Part shown: piece after piece, positions 28,482 through 38,019 of the stretch
How positions within the stretch are numbered: the first letter of the stretch is position 1
Layout of the letters: each line of letters starts with the position of its first letter
Assembly: GCF_004421105.1 (NCBI RefSeq)
Contig: NZ_CP038033.1
Span: forward strand, 3,305,659 to 3,369,658
DNA length: 64,000 nt
DNA from: Nitrosococcus wardiae
GTDB taxonomy: Bacteria; Pseudomonadota; Gammaproteobacteria; Nitrosococcales; Nitrosococcaceae
Direction: 5' to 3'
Translations under genes and position numbers: made by a program
The notes under the pieces: model-generated
The model's database searches: none
What the model was told of the DNA's origin: nothing
The model's input: only the letters and a program-made list of their open reading frames with translations

Positions 28482-28578
28482 CACTCTCCAAAAATTAACG
28501 GCCTGAGCCAGAGGACATATAATTAAGGGTAGGTGTATCTAAACAATGAGCCATTAAGTCAGAGGAGGTAAAGTAGCC

Positions 28579-29049
28579 ATGCCAACGCAAAGCCCCCCAG
28601 AAACCAAAGCACGCGCTTTAGGAATCAACCATGTGGCCTTGGAAGTAGATGACGTCAATGCTGCCTTGGATTTTTACAGCCAGATCGTCGAGTTTAGCTT
28701 GCGTGGGCGACACGAAAGCATGGCTTTCATCGACTTAGGCGATCAATTTATTGCACTAATGGAAAAACGTACTCAAAGCCCAGATAAACACCGACACTTT
28801 GGTTTGGTTGTCGATGACAAAAACACGGTCAAAAAAACCCTTGAAGCACTTAATGTTAAGCTCTTACCCGGTGAATTTCTCGATTTCATCGACCCCTGGG
28901 GCAATCGGGTACAAATCGTCCAGTACAGTGATATTCAGTTTACCAAAGCTCCCCATGTATTACGTGGTATGGGCTTCAAACAGCTTGACAAATCTGACGA
29001 AGCAGTACAAGCCCTTGCTGACAAAGGAATGGCCCCAGAAAAAATTTAG
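28579..29049 (+). CDS. VOC-fold (glyoxalase/dioxygenase-like) protein
   Basis: A single-module vicinal-oxygen-chelate protein of 156 residues: INHVALEVDDVNAALDFY near residue 15, HFGLVVDD near 72, and DPWGNRVQIVQY near 107. One His per half and a Glu are placed as metal ligands. The substrate is unknown. A strong AGGAGG ribosome site precedes the ATG. It stands alone after the sirtuin. Confidence 0.85.
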   Translation: MPTQSPPETKARALGINHVALEVDDVNAALDFYSQIVEFSLRGRHESMAFIDLGDQFIALMEKRTQSPDKHRHFGLVVDDKNTVKKTLEALNVKLLPGEFLDFIDPWGNRVQIVQYSDIQFTKAPHVLRGMGFKQLDKSDEAVQALADKGMAPEKI

Positions 29050-29104
29050 GCCAATAATTCAATACTCAAGATCAATCTGCAAGTAAATCTTGGAGGCCCA
29101 GACT

Positions 29105-29164
29105 ATGGCTGAATATACTGTCGATATTACTTGGCAGGGAATCTCAGCCAGTCGGGAGAATTGA
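29105..29164 (+). pseudogene. truncated gene start, 19 codons
   Basis: A well-placed ribosome site (GGAGG) precedes an ATG that opens a protein-like start (MAEYTVDITWQG) but stops after 19 codons, just where repeat-like sequence begins. The start is reminiscent of small OsmC-type proteins, but it is too short to be sure. I read it as the remnant of a gene interrupted by the repeat. Confidence 0.3.
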
Positions 29165-29212
29165 TGGATAGCTCATTGCTAACGAAGCAAATTATTTTAA
29201 TCTATTTAACTT

Positions 29213-29268
29213 TTTGATTTCTTTGTGCTCTTAGTGCCTTTGTGGTGATCTCATGAATTATCCAGATT
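29213..29268. repeat. dispersed repeat, copy 2
   Basis: About 56 bases closely matching the right arm of the element at 11602-11796 (CTTTGTG, then GTGCCTTTGTGGTGA, then CATGAATTATCCAG). No matching left arm is seen nearby, so it is a partial or diverged copy. Confidence 0.65.
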
Positions 29269-29276
29269 AGGGGTTT

Positions 29277-29403
29277 GCCGGAAACGCTCACACTTATTCC
29301 GGCCTACTGGAGAACTGCAAAAGGCTCAAAAAACCCAAGGGGGCTACCCATAATCTTGGGGCCAGAAGATAGGCCGGAATAAGGCCTTAGGACCGTTTCC
29401 GGC
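29277..29403. repeat. 127-bp palindromic element
   Basis: Nested inverted repeats: outer GCCGGAAACG (29277-29286) with CGTTTCCGGC (29394-29403), inner TTATTCCGGCCTA (29294-29306) with TAGGCCGGAATAA (29370-29382). It directly abuts the dispersed repeat at 29213-29268 and ends 9 bases before the next open frame. It could be a mobile miniature element or a transcribed hairpin. Confidence 0.65.
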
Positions 29404-29487
29404 GGGCGGGGTTTGCTGGAGAGACAATCGATTTTCATACTCCATAGAGTACAATACACCTACTCCATTAGCAGCCCAAAATTTAAT

Positions 29488-30333
29488 ATGAAACTTAGCG
29501 TTAAAGAATTCCAAGCCTGGGAAAATAAATGCATTACCCTTCTCGGAATGTCAGGCGTGGGCAAGACACGCCTGGCTTATATACTGCGTAAGCATAATTG
29601 GTTTCACTACTCTGGGGATTACCGTATTGGTACCCGCTACCTGGATGAGGCCATTCTGGACAATATCAAGCAACAGGCCATGCAGATTCCCTTTCTACGC
29701 GATCTGCTACGCTCTGATTCTATTTACATTTGCAACAACATTAATGTCGATAACCTAAAGCCGGTATCCAGCTTTCTCGGCAAACTTGGCAATCCAGAAC
29801 AAGGAGGATTAGGTCTAAAGGAATTCAAACGCCGACAGGAGCTGCATCGGCAGGCAGAAATTGCGGCCATGAAGGATGTGCCGGAGTTCATTCGCAAAGC
29901 CCGAGAAATCTACGGCTACCAGCACTTTGTCAACGATGCGGGCGGGAGTATTTCTGAGCTCGATGATCCCGAGGTACTTCAGATCCTCGATCAACACACC
30001 CTCATCCTCTATATCAAGGCCACCGAAAAAGACGAACAGGCACTTATTCAGCGGGCAGAAAAAGGCCCAAAGCCCCTCTATTACCGAGAGGCTTTCTTGG
30101 ATGAACAACTTATCCTCTATCAGAAAGAAAAAAACCTGTCCTATGTGGCCTTGATCGATCCCGATGAATTCGTCCGGTGGATGTTCCCTCGGCTCTTTTA
30201 CTCCCGACTTCCCCGTTACCAGGCCATTGCCGATAAGTACGGGTATACTATTACCACCGATGAACTCTCCCAGGTTCAGGACGAAGCTGATTTTCTAGAT
30301 TTGCTAGAAACGGTAGTCGGCAGAAAGCCTTAG
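29488..30333 (+). CDS. P-loop ATPase/kinase-like protein of unknown role
   Basis: About 281 residues. A Walker A motif GMSGVGKT lies near residue 20, preceded by beta-strand-like LSVKEF..CITLL. The remainder is helical with no recognisable Walker B or substrate motif. The kinase-like N-terminus (LGMSGVGKTRLA) recalls shikimate- or dephospho-CoA-kinase folds. I chose the ATG at 29488; the frame opens at 29413, directly after the palindromic element. It is 37 bases upstream of metA on the same strand. Confidence 0.65.
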   Translation: MKLSVKEFQAWENKCITLLGMSGVGKTRLAYILRKHNWFHYSGDYRIGTRYLDEAILDNIKQQAMQIPFLRDLLRSDSIYICNNINVDNLKPVSSFLGKLGNPEQGGLGLKEFKRRQELHRQAEIAAMKDVPEFIRKAREIYGYQHFVNDAGGSISELDDPEVLQILDQHTLILYIKATEKDEQALIQRAEKGPKPLYYREAFLDEQLILYQKEKNLSYVALIDPDEFVRWMFPRLFYSRLPRYQAIADKYGYTITTDELSQVQDEADFLDLLETVVGRKP

Positions 30334-30370
30334 TATTTTCATACCACCATAGAAAGCGGATAATTTACCC

Positions 30371-31447
30371 ATGCCGTTGGTTGCCAATTCTGACTTACCG
30401 GCCTTTGAGCGGCTGAAGCAGGAGGGTGAAACCGTCATCCCGAGGGATGTCGCACTCCATCAAGACATTCGCGAGATGCATATTGGCCTACTTAATATGA
30501 TGCCTGATGCCGCCCTGGCTGCGACCGAGCGCCAATTCTTTCGGCTGATTGGCGAGAGCAACCAGATTGCTCAATTTTACCTCCACCCCTTTACCCTGAA
30601 GGAAATCAAACGGAGTCCCGAAGCTACAGCCTATGTGGAACGATACTACGAAACCTTTGAGCAGCTTCAGACAGAAGGGCTCGATGCCCTAATTATCACG
30701 GGCGCCAATGTCACCCAACCCTGCCTTTCACTAGAGCCGTTCTGGGAACCGCTCATTGAAGTCATTGGCTGGGCCTACGAGAATGTGACCTCTACCCTTT
30801 GCTCCTGTCTTGCGACCCATGCTGTCCTTGAGTTCCGCTATGGTCAAAAGCGACAACGGTTGCCTGCTAAACGCTGGGGCGTGTATTCTCACCGGGTAGT
30901 CGATCGCTCCCATCCCTTAGTGCGGGGAGTTAATACCCGCTTTGATGTCCCCCACTCCCGCTTCAACGAGATTAGCCGCAATCAATTTGAAGCAGCTGGC
31001 CTTCATGTTCTGGTGGAAAGTGAACGGGGAGGAGTCCATTTGGCCGTCAGTGAGGACTTGTTCCGTATTGTGTTCTGCCAGGGGCATCCGGAATATGATA
31101 GCATCAGTCTGTTGAAAGAATATAAGCGGGAAGTCCTGCGCTTTGCCCAAGGACAGCGGACTCACTACCCTCCTTTCCCCGAAAACTACTTTTCCCTGAA
31201 AATCCAGGCCATATTGGAGGAGTATAAAGATCAAATGATTGAAGCCCAGAATAAAGGCTTACCCCTCCCAGAATTGCCAGAGCCGCTCATTATCAATTAC
31301 TTAGATAACACTTGGCATGATACCGCCGAGGCAGTGATCAACAATTGGATGGGAAATGTCTATCAGATTACCAATAATGACCGTCGACTGCCCTTTATGG
31401 AAGACGTTGACCCCAATGATCCACTAGGATTGCGGCGGCCGGTTTAG
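30371..31447 (+). CDS. metA: homoserine O-acyltransferase, MetA family
   Basis: A 358-residue protein of the MetA fold. The blocks LLNMMPDAALAATERQF, ITGANV, STLCSCLATHA (catalytic Cys) and FCQGHPEYD (catalytic His and Glu) are all present. MetA transfers an acyl group, usually succinyl from succinyl-CoA, to homoserine in methionine synthesis. MetA-fold enzymes can use acetyl-CoA, so the acyl donor is uncertain. It is longer than the E. coli enzyme by about 50 residues at the C-terminus. Confidence 0.9.
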   Translation: MPLVANSDLPAFERLKQEGETVIPRDVALHQDIREMHIGLLNMMPDAALAATERQFFRLIGESNQIAQFYLHPFTLKEIKRSPEATAYVERYYETFEQLQTEGLDALIITGANVTQPCLSLEPFWEPLIEVIGWAYENVTSTLCSCLATHAVLEFRYGQKRQRLPAKRWGVYSHRVVDRSHPLVRGVNTRFDVPHSRFNEISRNQFEAAGLHVLVESERGGVHLAVSEDLFRIVFCQGHPEYDSISLLKEYKREVLRFAQGQRTHYPPFPENYFSLKIQAILEEYKDQMIEAQNKGLPLPELPEPLIINYLDNTWHDTAEAVINNWMGNVYQITNNDRRLPFMEDVDPNDPLGLRRPV

Positions 31448-31828
31448 GGTAAATTATCTTAAAATACGGTACAAAACCGAAACATTATAAGTTTGGTCAA
31501 GTGCTTAAGGGATCGAGCACGTGAGCCATGCCGCTGTGATTATAGGCTTATTGCCAAAGAACGCTGGGTCAAGAGCGTTTTCATGGCGAAACGCAAGTAA
31601 GGCAGCCCTCGCGCTTGATGCTCCACAAGCTGCGCACCCTCGCTAGGGGGTCGGTCGTCGTGCGTCCATGCACTCCTTCGATGAACACAACGTATGTCCT
31701 CGCCCGAGAACTTAGCCATTTTTGTCCTGGCATCAAGCCCGAGTGGATTGTTTATCGCAACGGATAGTGGCCCTGATCCAAAAACTGATTTTACAGCTTT
31801 AAACTGCATCTGAACGGGGAGACTCCCG
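31448..31828. other. gap upstream of CheB/CheR hybrid
   Basis: No credible gene is seen. A 111-codon minus-strand frame overlaps the start of the next gene and resembles nothing. The sequence becomes GC-richer from about 31540 on, matching the following gene, so it may mark the boundary of a transferred block. Confidence 0.4.
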
Positions 31829-34800
31829 ATGACTGACCGAACACTCGATCCACCCTCGTTAACCATTGTCGGCATTGGCGCCTCGGCGGGCGGATTGGCG
31901 GCGCTAAAAGCGTTCTTTGCAAGCGTCCCCGAGGACAGTGGGCTTGCCTTTGTGGTGGTGATTCACCTCTCGCCTGAGCATAAAAGCCACCTTGCCGAAC
32001 TCCTGCAACCCCACATCCAGATGCCCGTCGAGCAGGTGACCGAGACCGTGCCACTGGAAGCTAATCACGTCTACGTCATCCCGCCCGGGCGCAACCTCAG
32101 CACCATCGACACCCATCTGCGCCTTACGCAGCTGGAAGAAAAACGGCGCGAGCGGATGCCTATCGACCACTTCTTCCGTACTCTCGCCCGCACCCACAAC
32201 GGCCACGCCATTGGCGTTATCCTGACCGGCACGGGTGCTGACGGGACCCTCGGTGTCAAGGAGCTCAAGGAAATGGGCGGCCTCACCCTCGTACAGGACC
32301 CCCTTGAGGCCGAGTTCGACGGCATGCCCCAAAGCGCCATTGCCACTGGCCTGATTGACCTTATCCTCCCTCTCCGGAAGATCCCCGAGGCCATCCTGCG
32401 CTTTGCCCACACTAAGCCGCACGTGGCGATGTCCGAAGAGGGGGAAGAGGTCAAGGCCGAGCAGCGTCAGCTCCTCCAGAAGATCTTCGCCCAGATCCGC
32501 GCCCGCACCGGCCGCGACTTCACCTACTATAAACGCTCCACGATCCTGCGGCGCATCAAGCGGCGCATGCAGCTGGCCCATATCGAGGAGCTCGCCGCTT
32601 ATATAGACTGCCTGCAGACCCAGCCTAATGAGGTGCGGACCCTGGCCGACGACCTCCTTATCACCGTGACCAACTTCTTCCGCGACCCGGAGGTGTTCGA
32701 GACGCTGGAGGAGGAAGTCATCCCCCGGCTCTTTGAGGGCAAGGGCCCCGATGGCGATATTCGCCTCTGGTCGGTGGGCTGCGCCACGGGCGAGGAGGCC
32801 TACTCGCTGGCGATCCTGCTGGAGGAGGCGGCGGCCCGCTATGAGGCGCAGCAGGGCGTGCGGCCCCGCCTGCAGGTCTTTGCCTCGGACCTGCACGAGC
32901 ACTCGCTCGAGAAAGCCCGCGATGGGTTCTACCCGGGCGATATCGCCGCAGACGTCAGCCCAGAGCGGCTGCGACGGTTCTTCCATCGGGAGAACGGGGG
33001 CTTTCGCGTAAAAAAGGAGGTGCGCGAGCGGGTCATCTTCGCACCGCATAACCTGCTCGGGGACCCGCCGTTTTCCCGGCTCGATCTGATTGCGTGCCGC
33101 AATATGCTGATTTACCTGCAGCGGGAGATGCAAAGGGACGTGTTCGAGCTGTTCCACTACGCCCTCAAGCCGGGGGGCTACCTGGTGCTGGGCATGAACG
33201 AGACGGTCGACCGTGCCGACCTTTTCCGCCTTAAGAACAAGCGGCATTGTCTTTACCGCAAGCGCAATGTGCCCACGCCCGAACCGCACCTGCCGGTCTT
33301 CCCCTTAGCGCGCGCCCAGAAGCTGGTGGCGCCGCCTCGACACGGGGCCGAGGCACCTGTCAATTACAGCGCCGTCTACCAGCACATGGTGGAGCGCTAC
33401 GGTCCACCGAGCCTGTTGGTGAGCCCGGACGACCAAGTGGTCCAACTCTCCGCACCGGCGAGCCGCTACCTCGCTCAGCCCGGTGGGGAGCCCACGCTGA
33501 ATGTGTTCAAGTACCTCCGCGAGGAGCTTCAACTCGAGCTGCGGGCGGCGCTCCATAGAGCGCGGGAGAAACGGCAGGTCACGCACACGAAGCCCGTCCC
33601 GGTTGCGCTGGGCGACGACACCCCCCACCCCGTCGTCCTCCACGTCCATCCGGCGCTGGAGTTAGCCCAGGAAGGATTCGTCCTCATCCTTTTCGATGAG
33701 CGCGCGCCGACGTTCGGCCCCAGCCAGACGCCGTCCGGGGAAGGCGAGGCGAGCGACGCCCGCACGGGCGCGCTTGAGGCGGAACTCGACCTGACGAGGC
33801 AGCGCTTGCAGGCCATCATTGAGGAGCATGAGACCAGCCAGGAGGAGATGAAGGCCGCGAACGAGGAGCTGCAAAGCGCCAATGAGGAGCTGCGCTCGAC
33901 GCTTGAGGAACTGGAGACGAGCAAAGAGGAACTCCAGTCGATGAATGAGGAGCTTCAGACCGTCAACCAGGAGAACCGGCATAAAGTCGAAGAGCTGGGC
34001 CAGCTCTCAGGCGACCTCCAGAATCTCATGGCCGCGACCGACATCGCCACGCTCTTCCTGGACCGGGACCTGCGGATTCTCCGGTTCACCCCCAAGGTGA
34101 GCGACCTTTTCAACGTGCGCCTGACGGATCGCGGCCGCCCGCTCTCGGACCTGACTCACCGCCTGGGCAGCGGCGATCTCATTGATGACGCCGTGGCGGT
34201 GCTACAGCAGCGAACGCAGGTCGAGCGCGAGCTCGAAGATAAAGCCGGCCACTGGTATCTGACACGCGTACTGCCCTACTGGAGCACAGCAGAGCGCATT
34301 GAGGGGGTGGTGATCACTTTTGTCGATATCACGAACCACAAGCACGCGGAGCAGGCAATCCGTAAAAGCGAGGAGCGGTTACGGCGGATGATCAATATCG
34401 AAGGCCTCGGGGTGATGATTTTCGACCAAAAGGGCACCATCATGGATGCCAACGAGACCTTTCTGCACATGTTCGGCTATAGCCGGGCCGAAGTCGAAGC
34501 CAAGGCCCTGACCGGGCGCACCCTGACTCCGGTAGCGTATATTGCTCGCAGTGAGCAGCAGCTTCAGGAGCTGGCGCAGACTGGCCGCATCGGACCTTAT
34601 GAGAAGGAGTATCTGTGCAAGGACGGCTCGCGCTCATGGATGCTGTTTGTCGGCGCCAGCCTGGGCGATGGCACGGTCATCGAATACTGTATTGATGTGA
34701 GTGACCGCAAACGGGCCGAGGCCGCGCTGCAAGAGACCTCCGCGCAACTTCGCCGCCAAACCGCGCAGCTCCAAGAAGAAGATCGCCACAAAAACGAATT

Positions 34801-35878
34801 TCTTGGCCTGCTCGGACACGAACTGCGCAATCCTCTGGCGATCATCAGCACCACCCTTGAACTGTTGCAGCGCACCACCGTCCCACCGGATGAGTATCAT
34901 CAGCGGATCGATCGCATCAAGCTTCAGGTAAAGCATCTACTGCGCTTGGTGGATGATCTTTTAAACATCACCCGCATCAGCCGCGGCCAAATCCACCTGA
35001 AGAAAGCCCCGCTGAACTGGATCGACAGCATCCTGGAGGCCGTGGATCAGGTCCGCCCCCAAATCGAGGCACACCACCATCGGTTAACACTCAATCTGCC
35101 AGAGCGGCCGATCCGGATGGAGGCGGACCAGGAGCGCCTCACTCAAATCGTCGCCAACCTGTTGAGCAATGCCGCTCACTACACTCCGGACGGGGGAGAA
35201 ATCACCCTGAAGCTCGCGCGGGCCAATGGGGAGGCTCTCCTTCGCGTGCGGGATAATGGCATCGGCATTGCCCTGGAAGACTTGCCGCACCTCTTCGAAC
35301 CCTTCCACCGCCTGGAAACCAGCACAGAACACTACCGGGGTGGCCTGGGCCTAGGTCTGGCCCTGGCCCGGCAACTGACCGAACTCCACGGCGGCCGCCT
35401 GGAGGCCTTCAGCGCCGGACACGGCGAGGGCAGTGAATTCACGGTGCGCCTGCCGGTCTTGCCCGAGGGGCCGTCCGTCGAGCCGGTTCCGCCACCGCCA
35501 GACCCCCAGACTGAAGTCCCAGTCCGGCGCATCCTGCTGGTCGAGGATAACCAAGACGCGGCCGAGTCGCTGGCCACGTTGCTTCAAGCCCAGGGCCATG
35601 CGGTGCAGATTGCTTCCCGGGGCAGCCAGACGGTCGAGGCCGTGCGGACATTCCATCCGCAGGTGGTGTTGCTGGACATCGGCTTGCCCGATATGAGCGG
35701 TTATGATGTGGCTCAGCGACTGCGTCAGGAACCCGGTTTGGAAACACTCCCCCTGGTGGCCCTGACCGGCTATGGTCGGGAAAAGGATCGGCAGCAGGCC
35801 CAAGCGGCCGGTTTCGATGGCCATTTGCTCAAGCCCGTGAGCCTGGAAACGCTGCAGGCGCTCCTGCAAGATCTTTAA
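31829..35878 (+). CDS. CheB-CheR-PAS-histidine kinase-receiver hybrid
   Basis: A 1349-residue signalling protein. In order: CheB methylesterase (1-190; GIGASAGG and a GADGT Asp) without its usual receiver; CheR methyltransferase (~205-475; VTNFFRDPEVF, SVGCATGEEAYS); a long Glu-rich coiled coil (~645-735); two PAS domains (~740-845, ~850-965); a histidine kinase with His in GHELRNP (~997), an N-box NLLSNAAHY and G-boxes DNGIG and GLGLGLAL; and a C-terminal receiver (~1230-1347) with the phospho-acceptor Asp in LLDIGLPD and Lys in LKPV. No membrane segment is present, so it senses in the cytoplasm. The DNA is clearly GC-richer than its flanks. GGGGAG lies before the ATG. No chemotaxis operon is nearby. 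Confidence 0.93.
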   Translation: MTDRTLDPPSLTIVGIGASAGGLAALKAFFASVPEDSGLAFVVVIHLSPEHKSHLAELLQPHIQMPVEQVTETVPLEANHVYVIPPGRNLSTIDTHLRLTQLEEKRRERMPIDHFFRTLARTHNGHAIGVILTGTGADGTLGVKELKEMGGLTLVQDPLEAEFDGMPQSAIATGLIDLILPLRKIPEAILRFAHTKPHVAMSEEGEEVKAEQRQLLQKIFAQIRARTGRDFTYYKRSTILRRIKRRMQLAHIEELAAYIDCLQTQPNEVRTLADDLLITVTNFFRDPEVFETLEEEVIPRLFEGKGPDGDIRLWSVGCATGEEAYSLAILLEEAAARYEAQQGVRPRLQVFASDLHEHSLEKARDGFYPGDIAADVSPERLRRFFHRENGGFRVKKEVRERVIFAPHNLLGDPPFSRLDLIACRNMLIYLQREMQRDVFELFHYALKPGGYLVLGMNETVDRADLFRLKNKRHCLYRKRNVPTPEPHLPVFPLARAQKLVAPPRHGAEAPVNYSAVYQHMVERYGPPSLLVSPDDQVVQLSAPASRYLAQPGGEPTLNVFKYLREELQLELRAALHRAREKRQVTHTKPVPVALGDDTPHPVVLHVHPALELAQEGFVLILFDERAPTFGPSQTPSGEGEASDARTGALEAELDLTRQRLQAIIEEHETSQEEMKAANEELQSANEELRSTLEELETSKEELQSMNEELQTVNQENRHKVEELGQLSGDLQNLMAATDIATLFLDRDLRILRFTPKVSDLFNVRLTDRGRPLSDLTHRLGSGDLIDDAVAVLQQRTQVERELEDKAGHWYLTRVLPYWSTAERIEGVVITFVDITNHKHAEQAIRKSEERLRRMINIEGLGVMIFDQKGTIMDANETFLHMFGYSRAEVEAKALTGRTLTPVAYIARSEQQLQELAQTGRIGPYEKEYLCKDGSRSWMLFVGASLGDGTVIEYCIDVSDRKRAEAALQETSAQLRRQTAQLQEEDRHKNEFLGLLGHELRNPLAIISTTLELLQRTTVPPDEYHQRIDRIKLQVKHLLRLVDDLLNITRISRGQIHLKKAPLNWIDSILEAVDQVRPQIEAHHHRLTLNLPERPIRMEADQERLTQIVANLLSNAAHYTPDGGEITLKLARANGEALLRVRDNGIGIALEDLPHLFEPFHRLETSTEHYRGGLGLGLALARQLTELHGGRLEAFSAGHGEGSEFTVRLPVLPEGPSVEPVPPPPDPQTEVPVRRILLVEDNQDAAESLATLLQAQGHAVQIASRGSQTVEAVRTFHPQVVLLDIGLPDMSGYDVAQRLRQEPGLETLPLVALTGYGREKDRQQAQAAGFDGHLLKPVSLETLQALLQDL

Positions 35879-36188
35879 ACTTCACGCTTATCGTTCTGAA
35901 GAGAACTCAACCGACCCGTGGGAGGGGCTTGGGTGGTGGCCTTGAATTGACGACGATGCATACCCCCTAAAGGGGTCTTCAATAAGGACGGAAGCGAGGT
36001 CAGAACCAAACCGCCAGAGAACATCTTTCATGCGACTAATAGGTACACCTTTACTCGAGCTGATGGTAAACGTAACCTAATGTTGGAACATGGCTTAGCC
36101 ACCATGGGCTCTAGATCAAGCCGGTAGATCAAACAAGCCGCTCCTTTTGCAGTATGAGAAGCGGTTCACTTTTTAGGAGGGGCAGACG
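35879..36188. other. gap before PEP-CTERM gene
   Basis: About 310 bases without a supported gene. The AGGAGG-type ribosome site of the next gene lies at its end (about 36175-36180). Nothing else stands out. Confidence 0.4.
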
Positions 36189-36968
36189 ATGCCAACTAAT
36201 TTTTTGCGCTGGCTGAGGATGATATTGGCAATGATGCTGGGCGCAACGCTCATCGCATTAGGTACAGTTAACGAAACACAGGCCACTGTGTTAATAGCCC
36301 CCAATGCTTTGGCAACAGAAGAGGGCAACGCAAATAACGCGGCACCATTTACATTTTCATCACGGTATCAGCAAGTTTTTGAGGCTTCCGAGTTTTCTTC
36401 CCTCTCTGGACTAGCACTCATTACTAAAATCTCTTTCCGTCCTGATGCGGTCTTTGGCCAAGCTTTCTCAGCGACAATCCCCAATATTCAGATCAGCTTT
36501 TCTACCACAAGTGCAGTACCTGATGAGTTAAATCCAATTTTTTCCAATAATACCGGGTCTGATAACAGGCTTGTTTTTAGTGGATCGCTGTTCCTATCGA
36601 GTGCATTTACTGGACCAGCAGCTGGACCCAAGGATTTTGATGTATCTGTTAATCTACAAAACTCATTCCTATATAACCCCGATGATGGCAACCTCCTGCT
36701 CGATGTAAAGAACTTTGCAAATAACTTCTCTGTAGCCGCTTTTGATGCTCATAACCTTGTCGGCGATTCTCTGTCACGCGTATGGAATGATAGTGATGTG
36801 AATTCAGACACTGCCTTTTTTGGAAGCGGAAATCCCAATGATTTTTCAAATTCACTCGGATTAGTAACGCAATTTACCTTTACTCCAGTCACCGAACCTG
36901 CCACCCTTGCGCTCTTCAGTATTGGTGTGCTTAGTCTACTCGGCTGGCGACGAAACCTAACTGCATAA
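36189..36968 (+). CDS. PEP-CTERM sorting-signal protein
   Basis: A 259-residue secreted protein. An N-terminal signal peptide (about 30 residues) is followed by an Asn/Ser/Phe-rich beta-type body. The C-terminus has the sorting signal TEPATLALFSIGVLSLLGWRR, i.e. the PEP-like motif, a hydrophobic helix and a basic end. The Pro of the usual PEP is replaced (TEP). Such proteins are processed by exosortase and linked to exopolysaccharide; no exosortase is in this window. The codon use is AT-richer than the preceding hybrid kinase gene. Confidence 0.85.
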   Translation: MPTNFLRWLRMILAMMLGATLIALGTVNETQATVLIAPNALATEEGNANNAAPFTFSSRYQQVFEASEFSSLSGLALITKISFRPDAVFGQAFSATIPNIQISFSTTSAVPDELNPIFSNNTGSDNRLVFSGSLFLSSAFTGPAAGPKDFDVSVNLQNSFLYNPDDGNLLLDVKNFANNFSVAAFDAHNLVGDSLSRVWNDSDVNSDTAFFGSGNPNDFSNSLGLVTQFTFTPVTEPATLALFSIGVLSLLGWRRNLTA

Positions 36969-37063
36969 GATGGCGTATTCACCAACTAAAAAGCCACTCA
37001 GAGGCGGCGTTTGGACGATCCTCAACACCGAAAAAGCGGTACGAATTATTGTTCTTTTTTTAT

Positions 37064-38011
37064 TTAGCTTGTTTGCCTCTCAAGCCAAACCGCCAATCCC
37101 TTTGCATTTAAGTTAATATCCATTCCAAGTAAAGCATCACGTTGACTGTCATCTTGGGGAAAACCATGGGCATCCAAACGATCCCACAGATAAGCGCGCA
37201 GTCTATCCTTAATGGCTGTTAGCCGATCGTCTTCTTCCACACAATCCCTTGTCAGGGTGACGAAGGCCTCAAGATCCCGGTGTAAATCTTCGGCTAGCCG
37301 CTTAAGATCGGTCACCTGACTGTAATGGGTCAGATAAATGGCTTCTGGCTCATATCCCATGAGACGATCAATGGAAGCATGGGCGGCGTCCGGATCAAAA
37401 TGGATGGGGGTGGTAGCGGGAAAAATAAACGCTCCCTGGGGAGTATCCAAATCCCGGTAGGAAATACCAAAGGTATCACCGGCGAATATGCTGTGGCTAT
37501 CCCCATCAATGACGCAGTAATGGTGTAAAGCATGCCCCGGAGTATGGATAAACTCCAAACGACTTTCCCCCAATTCCAGACATTCTCCCTCTGCTATCGC
37601 AATAATGCGGTCAGGGGGGATGGGGACAACCTCTCCGTATAAGCGCCTAAATACCTTGTCCCCATAAACGGCCCGGGTCCCTGCGATAAGTTTCTCAGGA
37701 TCAGCAAGGTGGGACGCCCCCCTGGGATGAACGACTACTTGAGCCTGGGGCAATTGCTGCACTAGTCCACCCGCACCCCCCGCATGGTCCAGATGAATAT
37801 GAGTCAGCAGCACATAATCGACCTGCTGGGGGGCAATTTGCAAAGCCGCCAACGCCTCCATGAGGCGGGGAATCGAGGGCGCTGGCCCGGTATCTACAAA
37901 AGCAGCCCGCCCTCCCCGGAGAATAACATGACTGGCATCCAGCTTGGGGCGCACAAAACCCGTATCAATAGCGGTGATGCCGTCAGGAAAAGGAGTAAGG
38001 TACGCTTTCAC
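37064..38011 (-). CDS. metallo-beta-lactamase-fold hydrolase
   Basis: An MBL-fold protein of about 315 residues. It has the zinc motif THIHLDHAG, further ligands in HTPGHALHH and FAGDTFG, and a late HYSQ. This is the general hydrolase set; the substrate is unknown. The C-terminal ~80 residues look helical. I prefer the GTG at 38011, which has AGGAA a few bases upstream, over an open frame starting at 38044 that overlaps the upstream gene. Confidence 0.85.
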   Translation of the reverse strand: MKAYLTPFPDGITAIDTGFVRPKLDASHVILRGGRAAFVDTGPAPSIPRLMEALAALQIAPQQVDYVLLTHIHLDHAGGAGGLVQQLPQAQVVVHPRGASHLADPEKLIAGTRAVYGDKVFRRLYGEVVPIPPDRIIAIAEGECLELGESRLEFIHTPGHALHHYCVIDGDSHSIFAGDTFGISYRDLDTPQGAFIFPATTPIHFDPDAAHASIDRLMGYEPEAIYLTHYSQVTDLKRLAEDLHRDLEAFVTLTRDCVEEDDRLTAIKDRLRAYLWDRLDAHGFPQDDSQRDALLGMDINLNAKGLAVWLERQTS

Positions 38012-38019
38012 CGGAGTTC

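Noticed and set aside
31904-33289. 461-codon minus-strand frame inside the CheB/CheR gene
   Set aside because: A shadow of the GC-rich real gene; its sequence is low-complexity Gly/Leu/Arg/Asp-rich and has no domain, while the plus strand has clear motifs.
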